64,000 nucleotides of DNA from positions 62,001-126,000 of the forward strand of contig NZ_JPRD01000003.1 of assembly GCF_000817815.1 (NCBI RefSeq), written 5' to 3'. Below, piece by piece: positions 1 to 8,810 of this stretch; within the stretch, counting starts at the first letter, position 1, and each line of letters begins with the position of its first letter. Made by a program: the position numbers and the translations under genes. The stretch is from Vibrio owensii CAIM 1854 = LMG 25443 (GTDB taxonomy: Bacteria > Pseudomonadota > Gammaproteobacteria > Enterobacterales > Vibrionaceae). The notes under the pieces were generated by a model that searched no databases, had not been told where the DNA came from, and saw nothing but the letters and a program-made list of their open reading frames with translations.

Positions 1-834
1 GTCGATTTGTAAAAAGCCAGGAGCAAGAATAAAAATGACGATTGGAAACATGATCAGCAAGATCAGAGGCACACTCATTTTGGCTGACAATTTACCCATT
101 TTCTCTTCAATTTCGAGTAATTGAATCCGGCGCATATCTTCTGCTAAATCACTTAAAACATTCGCAACGGATGCGCCATAGTGAAGGTTTTGAATAATCG
201 TTAAGACAAAGCTGTTAATTTCTGGTGCAGGCAAGCGAACAGAAAGATCATGTAATGCTTTTTCTATCCCATGTACTTTGCCAGCTTCTGATGTTTTATT
301 GATTTGATAACATAGATCTTTGTCGAAGATTTTTAACTCTTGTGCTAAATACGCAAACGACGCTTCAATAGTCATACCTGTTTGAACGCAAACTGACATA
401 ATATCTAGGACATAAGGAAGGTTTTTCGAAACCTTTCGTACTAACATGCGCTTTCGCATCTCGAGCAACAGATCTGGGACAATGATGATACCAATAACAG
501 CAATAATTGAAATTAATAACTTATTAATTAATGCCATGTCTAACAACCATATAAACACAATTACTAGAAGAAAAAGAACCGCTTTTAAAGGGAAGTAATA
601 TTTCGCTAAATCTTTATTATAGTACCCGGCATTAAGAAGTTTTTGCTCTAAATCTTTTTTGTTGCCTTCTCCAAACTTAACAATAAAGGAATCGATTTTT
701 TTCTTCGTCGGTTGTTTTTTGCCATATTTAAGGTACTTGCTCAGTACCAACTCTTTTTTACGAGTAAAATAATAGTCATAAACCAAAAATGACAACGAAA
801 AAATAATCAATAAAATACTCAGCGATAAAATCAT
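1..834 (-). CDS. tadC: Tad pilus inner-membrane platform protein TadC (3' end cut by window edge)
   Basis: This is the last visible gene of the minus-strand Tad operon. It reads from an ATG at 834 to the left edge with no stop codon, so about 278 residues are seen and the C-terminus lies outside the window. The protein is a GspF/T2SSF-type membrane protein. Hydrophobic segments near the start and around the middle flank a cytoplasmic T2SSF domain, and a final hydrophobic stretch leads to the edge. TadC partners TadB as the inner-membrane platform on which the TadA ATPase assembles Flp pilin. Its ATG overlaps the tadB stop as ATGA, which indicates translational coupling. The family call rests on operon position and the F-domain pattern. 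Confidence 0.88.
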   Translation of the reverse strand, partial: MILSLSILLIIFSLSFLVYDYYFTRKKELVLSKYLKYGKKQPTKKKIDSFIVKFGEGNKKDLEQKLLNAGYYNKDLAKYYFPLKAVLFLLVIVFIWLLDMALINKLLISIIAVIGIIIVPDLLLEMRKRMLVRKVSKNLPYVLDIMSVCVQTGMTIEASFAYLAQELKIFDKDLCYQINKTSEAGKVHGIEKALHDLSVRLPAPEINSFVLTIIQNLHYGASVANVLSDLAEDMRRIQLLEIEEKMGKLSAKMSVPLILLIMFPIVIFILAPGFLQID

Positions 835-1736
835 CGTCTTACTCCTTTTACAAGAAGCCAAACAACGAATAAGCCTAACACTTCACTACCGACAACATAG
901 TAAAGTACCATTCGCCCTTGAGGGTCATTAAGAATAAAGTCGATGTGGCTCGGATCAATTTGATTGACCATGAATGCAAATGCGATCGGTATCGCAGCGA
1001 CTACTTTAGCGGAGATACGAGCCTCAGAGGTCATTGCCATTTTTTTCGACTCTAACGTTCTAGCATCAACCAAAATACGAATTAGCCTTGCCAATACATT
1101 TTTTAGTTGTCCGCCTCGGTTAATATTGGCGCGTATCGTAATGGTAAAGAAGATGTATTCTGGGTAAGGAAATGCTTTACAAGAGCGAAGTAACACCTTT
1201 TCTGCATTTTCTCCCAGCTTAAGTCGATCCCCCATTTCTTTAAATTCTCGCCCGACTTCTCCTTCCATGTTTTCGCCAACAAAAGAAAAAGCGTGCATTA
1301 AACTCTCACCAGCGGTTACGGCACTCATCAAAATGTTCAATGCGTCTGGAAATTTCTTCTCGAAATCCAAACGACGTTTGTTTTGCAACCAGTAATAGCC
1401 CCAAACTACTGAAAATGTAAAAACACCAATAGAAAGTAGCATTGACTTAATATTTAACACTTCATAAATTATGTAATAGCTTAAATAACCAGAAAGAACG
1501 ACAAACACAAATATAATAAAGTTCGCTCTTGGTCCTAAAACCTTTATTGCGGGAGATAAATTATTTTTGAATCTCTGCCAACGCTTTTGTTCCATCAATG
1601 CGTTCAAATTAATTGCCGCAATAATATCTTCGTCGACTTCAGTCTCTGGAAAGTAATTCCCTATTTTGCTTCTTCGATTACTCGTTAAAAGCAAAACGGC
1701 AATACCAAATAAGATAAAAGCAATCCATAACATCAT
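831..1736 (-). CDS. tadB: Tad pilus inner-membrane platform protein TadB
   Basis: A 301-residue GspF-family membrane protein. It has an N-terminal membrane segment, a hydrophobic pair near residues 70-115, a T2SSF domain around 130-260 and a C-terminal membrane helix. TadB and TadC form the inner-membrane platform that receives Flp pilin and couples to the TadA ATPase. The start is the first of two consecutive ATGs, chosen because an AGGAG Shine-Dalgarno (SD) sequence lies about 7 bases upstream. It overlaps the tadA stop by 4 bases and its own stop overlaps tadC, so tadA, tadB and tadC are coupled. No unusual residues were seen. Confidence 0.92.
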   Translation of the reverse strand: MMLWIAFILFGIAVLLLTSNRRSKIGNYFPETEVDEDIIAAINLNALMEQKRWQRFKNNLSPAIKVLGPRANFIIFVFVVLSGYLSYYIIYEVLNIKSMLLSIGVFTFSVVWGYYWLQNKRRLDFEKKFPDALNILMSAVTAGESLMHAFSFVGENMEGEVGREFKEMGDRLKLGENAEKVLLRSCKAFPYPEYIFFTITIRANINRGGQLKNVLARLIRILVDARTLESKKMAMTSEARISAKVVAAIPIAFAFMVNQIDPSHIDFILNDPQGRMVLYYVVGSEVLGLFVVWLLVKGVRR

Positions 1737-3010
1737 GATCTTGCTCCTTGGAAGGCTTGCATCAGCTCTTCATATAAACCGTAAAAATGTGCTTTTTTAA
1801 CAAGCTCGGAGCGCTGCATAAGGCCTTCGGTCATAAAGCGTCCTCTTACCGCTTCACCATACCCCACTTCGTCGTATTGAAAGCGGAAGATTTCCTCCAT
1901 CACCACGCTATCGCCTTCGAGCCCTACGATTTCAGAAATGCTGGTTATTTTCCTTGAACCATCGCGCAGTCGGTTAACTTGAACCACCAATTCAATAGCA
2001 CTCACAATCGCGCGTCGAATAGCATCGAGAGGCTGATTTAAGTTTGCCATCATTACCATGGATTCCACGCGTGATATTGCATCTCGTGGCGAGTTCGCAT
2101 GCAGTGTCGACATGGAGCCTTCGTGACCCGTATTCATTGCTTGGAGCATCTCAAATGCTTCTGAGCCCCGACACTCACCGAGGATGATTCGATCAGGGCG
2201 CATACGCAGCGCATTAATAACCAAATCACGCTGAGTCACTAAGCCCGTGTGTTCCACACTTTCTGCTCTCGTCTCCAATCGAACTAAATTGGGCTGCTCT
2301 AGACGAAGCTCTGCCGCATCCTCAATAGTCACAATACGCTCGTCCTCACTGATGTATTGTGAAAGCGAATTCAACAAGGTCGTTTTACCCGAACCCGTAC
2401 CACCAGAGATCAGAATGTTCATTCGGCAACGGGAAGCAATTGATAACAACCTCGCCATGTCCATCGACATTGAACCAAACTCAACAAGCTCTTCTAGCCC
2501 GATATTTTGTTCGCGGAATTTACGTATAGAAATTGAAGTGCCATCTAGGGCGATGGGCGGGATAACGATGTTGACACGACTACCATCCTCAAGACGCGCA
2601 TCTACGGTAGGAGAAAGCTCATCCACACGGCGTCCGATACGCGCAGCAATTTGTTTTGCTATCGTCAGAACTTGCTCTTCATCGATGAAGGTAATGTCCG
2701 ACTTTTCTAATTTGCCATGCTTCTCAAAAAAGACATTATTGGCTCCATTTACCATGATGTCGGTTATCGCTCGGTCATCAACCAGCGATTGAATAGGCCC
2801 AAGACCAAAGAGTTCGTCCAGCATGCTCTTGACCAAACTTGACTTCATCATGGTCGTGACTGGGCGATCAAAGTTCGTCGCTAAAACATCGACGGCGTTT
2901 CGGATTTGCCCTTCGATTTCCACACGAGAAAGGTTTTGTATTGCTTCAACATCTAAAGCCTCAAAAATCTGTGATCGAAAAGCGGTATAGATCTCTTTGT
3001 TTGAACTCAT
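1733..3010 (-). CDS. tadA: Tad/Flp pilus assembly ATPase TadA (CpaF)
   Basis: A 425-residue secretion ATPase of the GspE/VirB11 superfamily (TadA/CpaF branch) that powers Flp pilus extension at the cytoplasmic face. The Walker A motif GGTGSGKT lies at residues 203-210, followed by acidic stretches typical of the Asp box, a Walker B-like region (RPDRIILGE) and a His box (GHEGSMSTLHAN). An N-terminal helical region precedes the PAS-like N2 domain. The length is normal for CpaF proteins that lack extra domains. The gene overlaps tadZ upstream and tadB downstream by 4 bases each. One motor ATPase is expected to drive both extension and retraction in Tad systems, and no second ATPase is present here. 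Confidence 0.95.
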   Translation of the reverse strand: MSSNKEIYTAFRSQIFEALDVEAIQNLSRVEIEGQIRNAVDVLATNFDRPVTTMMKSSLVKSMLDELFGLGPIQSLVDDRAITDIMVNGANNVFFEKHGKLEKSDITFIDEEQVLTIAKQIAARIGRRVDELSPTVDARLEDGSRVNIVIPPIALDGTSISIRKFREQNIGLEELVEFGSMSMDMARLLSIASRCRMNILISGGTGSGKTTLLNSLSQYISEDERIVTIEDAAELRLEQPNLVRLETRAESVEHTGLVTQRDLVINALRMRPDRIILGECRGSEAFEMLQAMNTGHEGSMSTLHANSPRDAISRVESMVMMANLNQPLDAIRRAIVSAIELVVQVNRLRDGSRKITSISEIVGLEGDSVVMEEIFRFQYDEVGYGEAVRGRFMTEGLMQRSELVKKAHFYGLYEELMQAFQGARS

Positions 3011-4242
3011 CTTACCCCCAATCTAGCGAGCCAACCGCTAGCATGTTGAGTGGATTGTCCATTTATCAAACGAGTAAGATCATCGATAGCATGATTGATA
3101 TTTCGATCGTGTTTGTGCGCGCGCTTGCCTTCAATAAGAAGGTGAGCCAGTGAACGGCAGTAAGCCATATCAAGATTGACTTCAGAACCAAGATATTTCT
3201 GGAGATCATTTTGTTCGATAACAAACGTGTTCTCTGGTCGGTGGTGATTTGCAAGTGTAATAATCCGGATCCGCTTGCTCATTGAAAGCTGCTTATTCTC
3301 AAGCTGTTCAAGTAACGCTTTAGCATTGCGGACGGAAGAAACCGAAGGCTCAAAAACCACCACGACCACGTCGTAATTTTCAATCAACATATTGGGGTCA
3401 ACTCGAAAATCGACACTTCCCGAGAAGTCTTCGATCATAAAGTTGGTGTTTCGACTCAGTAACTCACAAAGTGTCTGGCTATAACTGAAAATGTCTGACT
3501 GAGATCGGTCACTATTGAGTGAAAGTAAACGTAGGTTTTTACGCACTTTGGTCAGATGGCTTAATGCCCCTTCCGTATCTAATTCATGGATAGGGACAGA
3601 GTATTCGTCGATGGAGCGAGATTTGAAGTCATCTAGAGCAAGGAGCACATCAATATTGCTGTCATTGTACTGATGGTCGACCAAAACATTATCGATATTA
3701 TTGGCGGCTAACTTTGAACTAATTTCAGTGGCAATAAACGACGTCCCAATCCCGCCTTTGCTTCCGACAACTGCAACACGCTTCGCTTTTCGCTGTTTAC
3801 TTACCCCTGTGTAAGTTTGCAAATTACGATGCACATTCATGACAAAATCAGCAAACTCGTGCTTGTTGATTGGCCAATAAAGATAATAGAACCCTAACTC
3901 TTTGAGCTGACGTAAAACGCAGATGGAGTCTTCTGTACCGATGACAATAATACCTTTGTGTGTCGGCATTTGATTGGTTAACGCTTGAGCATCAGTGACA
4001 ATGTCAGATGACTCCGTAAGTTCAAGAATGACAATATTTCCGCTTTGCTCTGAGTAAAAGCCTTTGGGAACCGAACTCTGTTTTACGCACGTTGGTGCAC
4101 TCCACCCTTCAAACTCGAACATTTCTTGAACCAAAGACATACATTCTAAGCTCTGGTAAAGCAGTACACACCCTGTTGGCCCATGTGCACTTTCTATGAT
4201 TTGCGGTTTGCTCTCTTTGAGAGATTTTCCTAAGTCAAACAT
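3007..4242 (-). CDS. tadZ: Tad pilus localisation protein TadZ (CpaE), MinD/ParA-like
   Basis: About 411 residues. An N-terminal receiver-like domain (about 1-140) is followed by a MinD/ParA-type ATPase domain with a deviant Walker A motif (GSKGGIGTS, about residue 165). TadZ/CpaE proteins mark the site at which the Tad machine assembles, often a pole, and recruit TadA. The ATG at 4242 is preferred over an in-frame GTG one codon upstream because GGAGGG sits at proper spacing before it. The junction with the upstream lipoprotein gene is a TGATG overlap. The catalytic signature looks mostly intact, but whether it hydrolyses ATP cannot be judged from sequence. Confidence 0.88.
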   Translation of the reverse strand: MFDLGKSLKESKPQIIESAHGPTGCVLLYQSLECMSLVQEMFEFEGWSAPTCVKQSSVPKGFYSEQSGNIVILELTESSDIVTDAQALTNQMPTHKGIIVIGTEDSICVLRQLKELGFYYLYWPINKHEFADFVMNVHRNLQTYTGVSKQRKAKRVAVVGSKGGIGTSFIATEISSKLAANNIDNVLVDHQYNDSNIDVLLALDDFKSRSIDEYSVPIHELDTEGALSHLTKVRKNLRLLSLNSDRSQSDIFSYSQTLCELLSRNTNFMIEDFSGSVDFRVDPNMLIENYDVVVVVFEPSVSSVRNAKALLEQLENKQLSMSKRIRIITLANHHRPENTFVIEQNDLQKYLGSEVNLDMAYCRSLAHLLIEGKRAHKHDRNINHAIDDLTRLINGQSTQHASGWLARLGVR

Positions 4243-4718
4243 CACAATCCCTCCACGATACGTTCCTTGTGTGAGACTTGCTTCATCCGAGCTACTTCAG
4301 AAAAGCAATTCCGACTGACATTCACCTCTTCTATCTCAGAAGGTGCGCACTGGTGCGTCACTAATGCGTGGTAAGTAATCGTCAGTTGGATGTCATTCGA
4401 CAGCGAATTGTTTTGGCGCACTACAAACTCATCCGCTCTCAAACGCAACGCCATCTTGTCTTTAAGTGATTTATAAACCACTTTTTTGCCCTTATTGCTC
4501 CGATATTCAACAAGGTAACTTGCTCCTGAATCTATCTCGTCAACCGTGTCAAAAATCATGTTCAACTTTTCTTCCGTTTGTTGAGTAGATTTCACCGTAA
4601 ACTGATAGATATGGGTTTCGGGGTAAATAAGCGCTTCCGCTCCTGGTCCATTGAAATAACGCTCAGCACATCCAGAGAGTAATAACGCGCTTAGCACTGC
4701 CACAAATAAAGTTTTCAT
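4242..4718 (-). CDS. Tad-locus outer-membrane lipoprotein in the rcpB position
   Basis: A 158-residue predicted lipoprotein. The signal peptide ends in the lipobox LLSGC with the acylated cysteine at residue 17. The mature part is about 140 residues, mostly polar, with two further cysteines near residues 128 and 142 that could form a disulfide. The position between the secretin gene rcpA and tadZ matches RcpB/CpaD in other Tad loci. There it is an outer-membrane lipoprotein thought to help the secretin assemble or gate. I do not see convincing residue-level similarity to classical RcpB, so the assignment is by position and lipobox only. The gene is coupled to both neighbours by short overlaps. 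Confidence 0.7.
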   Translation of the reverse strand: MKTLFVAVLSALLLSGCAERYFNGPGAEALIYPETHIYQFTVKSTQQTEEKLNMIFDTVDEIDSGASYLVEYRSNKGKKVVYKSLKDKMALRLRADEFVVRQNNSLSNDIQLTITYHALVTHQCAPSEIEEVNVSRNCFSEVARMKQVSHKERIVEGL

Positions 4719-6064
4719 TGAATAAACCCTCCCTGAGACAGCAACTGAATGGTTGGGTCATTGCCTTTGTTGCCTTCTTCACTATCCGAGATTTTCAACC
4801 AACGGCGAAGCGTCGACGTTTTGCTCATATAGGGCATTTGGATGTCTTTCTTCTTCATTGGTTTGACAAGATTAACGGTCGCGACAATGATCAACTCCGT
4901 GCGTCGTCTATCTGTAGAGGCTTTGCGAAACGCAGCCCCGAGAACAGGAATATCGCCAAGCAGTGGAATTTTTTGCAGCTCTTCTAAATCGGCACTACTC
5001 ATCAAGCCACCAAGAACAAAACTATCGCCATCACCAAGTTCAATCGTGGTCATCGCTCTTCGCGTTGCAAATTGGGGCACTTCTAGCCCAGCAGAGCGAA
5101 TGTATCTTTCTACTTCGCTAACTTCAGGCATGAGACGCATTCGAATTTTGCCCTCATGAAGGACTTTCGCGGTAAGGTCGAGTTTGATACCAAACTCTCG
5201 AAAGGTAATGTTGATATTATTATTGGTGGTAACAATCACAGGGACTTCACCACCAACTAAGAAGCTGGCAGACTCTCCTGAGATAACGGTAAGGTTTGGC
5301 TCGGCGAGGACTTGGGCAACGTTTTCATTACCAAGTGCAGTGATCAAAGTGGTGAGATCGGCAGCATCAAATTGTTGGAATAAAAACTCACCAACATCCG
5401 CGCCAACAGAAGACCAATCCACACCTACAGTTTGGGCGAACGTTTCTGTCACTTGAGCGACCGATATTTTCACATTGACCTGTTGATCCGTCGCGACCTC
5501 AATAAGTTCTAATATGCCTTCCCACGTCATATTGCGAGCAAAGATCATGCTTTGAGGCTCTTCAACATCGTAAGCATCACTTTCAAACTCAAGGACTTGG
5601 GTCTCTTCCCACTTCTCCGTTTTGTCTCTTCCAAGCAAAGTAGCAACCATTCGATAAATATCATCACGTTGCTGTTCCGACTCAACAACCCCACTCACTG
5701 CGACCTGATTACCCACCGACTCTACTTTGATGCTGAGTTCAGGGTAGTGAAGCTTGATTTGGCGTCGGACCAACGACAGATCAATATCAACAATAATTCG
5801 GTCTGAGAGCAGTACCTTCTTCGACTTACCGTAAATGATGAATCTGGCTTGCCCGACCTCCTTGGCAAAAACAACGACGGTATTTTCATTCACAACGTTG
5901 TAGTCGACGATGTCAGGGTCACTGACAAATACGGTCGAGATCGGTTCTTTCACCTCAATGTGTTGACCATCACTGACCGTGATATAACGATCACCAGAGA
6001 AAGCGGAAAAACTACATAAAAACACCAAAAACCAAGCGTATGAGAATATCCTTTTTGTTTTCAT
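4715..6064 (-). CDS. rcpA: Tad pilus outer-membrane secretin RcpA (CpaC)
   Basis: About 449 residues. A signal peptide (hydrophobic core to about residue 23) is followed by a BON-like/pilus-motif N-terminal region that includes VSDPDIVDYNVV. The conserved secretin domain lies in the C-terminal half (VLAEPNLTVISGESASFLVGGEVPV and later FVLGGLM...IPLLGDIPVLGAAFR). The protein should form the outer-membrane ring through which the Flp pilus leaves the cell. The ATG at 6064 is taken because GAGGAGC precedes it; an in-frame GTG lies one codon upstream. It overlaps the rcpC stop. The length is typical of short Tad secretins. Confidence 0.93.
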   Translation of the reverse strand: MKTKRIFSYAWFLVFLCSFSAFSGDRYITVSDGQHIEVKEPISTVFVSDPDIVDYNVVNENTVVVFAKEVGQARFIIYGKSKKVLLSDRIIVDIDLSLVRRQIKLHYPELSIKVESVGNQVAVSGVVESEQQRDDIYRMVATLLGRDKTEKWEETQVLEFESDAYDVEEPQSMIFARNMTWEGILELIEVATDQQVNVKISVAQVTETFAQTVGVDWSSVGADVGEFLFQQFDAADLTTLITALGNENVAQVLAEPNLTVISGESASFLVGGEVPVIVTTNNNINITFREFGIKLDLTAKVLHEGKIRMRLMPEVSEVERYIRSAGLEVPQFATRRAMTTIELGDGDSFVLGGLMSSADLEELQKIPLLGDIPVLGAAFRKASTDRRRTELIIVATVNLVKPMKKKDIQMPYMSKTSTLRRWLKISDSEEGNKGNDPTIQLLSQGGFIQ

Positions 6065-6909
6065 CACAGCTCCTCTCCTTGGGCAGATTGACGAGAAGAC
6101 CCTCTTAACTCGGTCACGCCACTATAATTGCCGATCACATCCCGAACTTCCGCGAAAACAGGCTCTTTGTAGCGATGGCTTCGGTATACCTCTAGATGCA
6201 TCGTTTTTTGCGCGATAGATAACTTGGCGATCTCACTCGGATCGACTTCAACAACGATAACTATTTGATGATCATCTTCACTCGAAACATTTGATTTAAC
6301 TCGGGAGTCCACTGGCTCTTTGGTATTACCAACACTGAGCACTTTGACGTTTCTCAAAATCAATTGTGCGTTCACGCCACTAAAATCAATCGCGTCGGTA
6401 TCTTCATCGGATAAGTTTTCTTTTGGGGAGCCCACGGAAAGCACATCAACATTGGTGCCTGGACGGATATAGCCTTTGACCAAGTTACGAGTACTTACCA
6501 GTAAAGAATACGGCTCTTTCCCTTCGGTAATGAGAAGGTCGATATAACGAGGATCGTTTTCTTTAACTTGATATTCGGAGAAGACGATTTTTCCAACTTC
6601 AATGTTTTTTGAAAGGAGAGTAGACGGTGAAAAGTCCAGCTTTATATCGGAGTTAATCCCCTCTTCTAAAGCGATATTAAGCAACATCTGCTCTTTTTGA
6701 ACATCATCGATTTCAATAGGTGTTCCGCGCTCTAGATTGTTCTTCGCACGCCAGACCTGAACATAATGAGCCTGTGGTTCATCTGAATTGTTTGGTTGAG
6801 ATACGGTTGGGTTTTGCTGCTGAGGCTGGGCAGTCATATGATTGTAAAGTCCGATGCCTCCAACCAGTAAGGCTAATAGTGCAAAAACCATCCCGATACG
6901 AGATCGCAT
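6064..6909 (-). CDS. rcpC: Tad pilus assembly protein RcpC (CpaB)
   Basis: A 281-residue protein with an N-terminal membrane anchor or signal (residues 5-25) and a SAF/CpaB domain. The SAF-like part covers about 50-110 (VWRAKNNLERGTPIEIDDV), and the RcpC/CpaB region runs on to about 250. RcpC is a periplasmic component that supports the secretin. It lies between the prepilin peptidase and secretin genes, 16 bases after tadV and overlapping rcpA, as in classical Tad operons. The C-terminal 20 residues are Ser/Gln-rich and unlikely to be structured. Function is inferred from family and context. Confidence 0.88.
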   Translation of the reverse strand: MRSRIGMVFALLALLVGGIGLYNHMTAQPQQQNPTVSQPNNSDEPQAHYVQVWRAKNNLERGTPIEIDDVQKEQMLLNIALEEGINSDIKLDFSPSTLLSKNIEVGKIVFSEYQVKENDPRYIDLLITEGKEPYSLLVSTRNLVKGYIRPGTNVDVLSVGSPKENLSDEDTDAIDFSGVNAQLILRNVKVLSVGNTKEPVDSRVKSNVSSEDDHQIVIVVEVDPSEIAKLSIAQKTMHLEVYRSHRYKEPVFAEVRDVIGNYSGVTELRGSSRQSAQGEEL

Positions 6910-6925
6910 ACGCCCCTCCCGTTTT

Positions 6926-7369
6926 TTAAACGGATGTTTTCAAAAGAAGTGCCGTATAAAACCCACAACAAATTGCAACACCATAGGGGAGCCCGATCTG
7001 AGATTTCTTACCCTCTCCAGTAACGTGAGATGGTCGCGGTAGTATCAGGTAGGTTACTGACAATATCCCTCCGTATATCCCGACGAAAATCAATGCCTCT
7101 AAAAGGCTTTGAGTTGGGAGTGAGAAAGAAAAAGCAGCAATAAGTTTTACGTCCCCTCCTCCAAGTACCCTAATTACATGGAGGAAAAGCAAAGCAGACC
7201 AACAAATACCTAAAACCCAAAGACTTGATAGTGAAAAGTCTGCAATGCCAATCGCAATCGCTAAAACGGCAATCACCAATACGTGACTGTTTTTGATGGT
7301 TCGCTCTCTGATATCAGAAAGCGACACAACAAGACAGACTGTTGCTAACGTGATGTATAAAAACAACAT
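6926..7369 (-). CDS. tadV: Flp prepilin peptidase TadV (CpaA, A24 family)
   Basis: A 147-residue polytopic membrane protein of the type IV prepilin peptidase family, in its short TadV form without the N-terminal methylase domain. Both catalytic aspartates of A24 peptidases are visible: D19 in SLSDIRERTIKN and D73 in the GGGDVK motif. It should remove the leader of the Flp prepilin, and of TadE/TadF pseudopilins if these lie beyond the left edge. It is the second gene of the operon, 27 bases downstream of flp. Length and motif spacing are normal for the family. Confidence 0.93.
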   Translation of the reverse strand: MLFLYITLATVCLVVSLSDIRERTIKNSHVLVIAVLAIAIGIADFSLSSLWVLGICWSALLFLHVIRVLGGGDVKLIAAFSFSLPTQSLLEALIFVGIYGGILSVTYLILPRPSHVTGEGKKSQIGLPYGVAICCGFYTALLLKTSV

Positions 7370-7396
7370 TCAATATTTGGAAAACCTGTTTTAGTT

Positions 7397-7600
7397 TCAG
7401 AATGCATCCAAGTCAGCAGCAATGTCATCAAACGCTCCATCTAATGCCGTAATAAGAGATCCATCAGAAGCGAAGGTAAGAATCAAGAATGCCGCCATTG
7501 CAACGCCGATTAATCCGTACTCAATTGCAGTAACGCCCTGCTCATCATTTTTAAGTTCATTTAGGTAGTTTGTAACGTCTACATAAAGTTTAGTAATCAT
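7397..7600 (-). CDS. flp: Flp-type major pilin
   Basis: A 67-residue Flp prepilin. The leader of about 22 residues ends in Gly (NDEQG). The mature start is VTAIEYGLIGVA, with Glu at +5 and Tyr at +6 as in the Flp signature, followed by a hydrophobic helix and a short polar C-terminus ending in DDIAADLDAF. TadV is expected to cut after Gly22. A strong SD sequence (GAGGGA) precedes the ATG. As first gene of the operon it should be the most expressed, and a downstream gap of 27 bases separates it from tadV. No second flp copy was found in the window. Confidence 0.95.
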   Translation of the reverse strand: MITKLYVDVTNYLNELKNDEQGVTAIEYGLIGVAMAAFLILTFASDGSLITALDGAFDDIAADLDAF

Positions 7601-7932
7601 GGTTTGTCCCTCTTTCCTTGTTTCGTACTAATTGCTTAGCCCTTTTATCGTAGACACCGGATCACCGTCTCAAAAATGAACAATATCGGTGAGACCGATT
7701 CTGCCAAGCGTGCCGTTTCACTTAGGGATTATCCTTAATGGGTAGCAAAAATTATTTATATCTACAGTTCAGTCAATTAGCGCTCCCCCCTCTTCTTTTA
7801 GTGGTAAAAATAAGATTTTGTACCGTAAATTCAGAATGTGATACAGATCACATTTGGCTGGATTATTACTTCAACCTTCTTCATACCCATTAAGCTAAAA
7901 CTTATGGACTAGAGACCAGAGGAAGCACCGTG
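7601..7932. promoter_or_regulatory. Divergent intergenic region between flp and a LysR gene
   Basis: A 332-bp AT-rich gap holding the promoter of the Tad operon (minus strand) and of the LysR-type gene (plus strand). It has no ORF. I see the repeated element GGTGA(G)AC/ACCGTCTC near 7665-7697 but cannot resolve a reliable -10/-35 pair on either strand. A divergent LysR gene often controls its neighbour through sites in such a gap, so this is a plausible place for a Tad operator. That is inference only. Confidence 0.45.
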
Positions 7933-8796
7933 ATGAAACTTCCCTTCGACAATCTCATCTCTTTTCATGCCGTGATCACTCATGGTTCTTTTAGTAGTGG
8001 AGCAAGAAAATTAGGTAAGTCTCAGTCTACGGTGAGCGGTGCGGTGAAGAGCTTAGAAGAGGAGTTAGGTTACTTACTTATCGACAGGAGCAATAAGCAA
8101 GTCGAACCAACAGAACGAGGAAAGAAGATTTATCAACTGGCGACGCCCATCATCAACAAATACAACGAGCTGAGCCAAATCGCCGAATCCCTTTTGAGAA
8201 CGGATCTGTACCATATGCGAGTTGGCATTGATTCTCTGGTGTTTAACAATGAAGTCAAAAGTGCCCTCATTGAGTTCTCAGAAGCCTTTCCAGAAATAGA
8301 ATTAACTGTTGTCACCAAACCTAGTCAAATCCTTGGCCAATACATCAATAACAACCAAATCGACATTGCCATCTGTAATCCTTACCACCGCACGAAACTC
8401 GACTTTAATATTGATGAGCTTTTTACCGTCAACTGTAATTGGGTGGTACATCATGACCTTATTCAACAAGGAAAACCCACCGAGTCTCGCCTACTCTTAT
8501 TAGACGGGTGTGAGGATTTGATCGACTTGTCCAATGTCGCCAAAAACAATATGTGGATACTCGATGATATCAGTACCATCATGGAGTTATGCATTGCGAA
8601 GAAAGGCATGGCGTTCCTACCACAACATACGATTGATAACTCCATGCATCGTGATGTATTGGCCAAAGCACCAAGTGAGACTGCCTTGTTTGGCAAGCAG
8701 TTATACGCCTCTTTGATCTGGCCCATTCATTCCGATTACAGTAAGTATCACCAATGGCTACACGATAAACTGAGAAAAGGGCACAAGCATTTTTAG
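7933..8796 (+). CDS. LysR-family transcriptional regulator beside the Tad operon
   Basis: About 287 residues. The N-terminal winged helix-turn-helix (residues 1-60; FHAVITHGSFSSGARKLGKSQSTVSGAVKSLE) is followed by a periplasmic-binding-protein-like effector domain. The ATG at 7933 is preferred over the GTG at 7930 because AGAGGAAG lies about 8 bases before it. It is divergent from flp and 14 bases ahead of the lytic transglycosylase gene, so it may regulate the Tad locus, the transglycosylase or both. The inducer is unknown. LysR identity is clear from the HTH; the target is inferred from position. Confidence 0.88.
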   Translation: MKLPFDNLISFHAVITHGSFSSGARKLGKSQSTVSGAVKSLEEELGYLLIDRSNKQVEPTERGKKIYQLATPIINKYNELSQIAESLLRTDLYHMRVGIDSLVFNNEVKSALIEFSEAFPEIELTVVTKPSQILGQYINNNQIDIAICNPYHRTKLDFNIDELFTVNCNWVVHHDLIQQGKPTESRLLLLDGCEDLIDLSNVAKNNMWILDDISTIMELCIAKKGMAFLPQHTIDNSMHRDVLAKAPSETALFGKQLYASLIWPIHSDYSKYHQWLHDKLRKGHKHF

Positions 8797-8810
8797 TCAC
8801 TGGAGTGGTT

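Noticed and set aside
2247..2792. Long plus-strand ORF opposite tadA
   Set aside because: It is an antisense shadow of the clearly conserved tadA reading frame.
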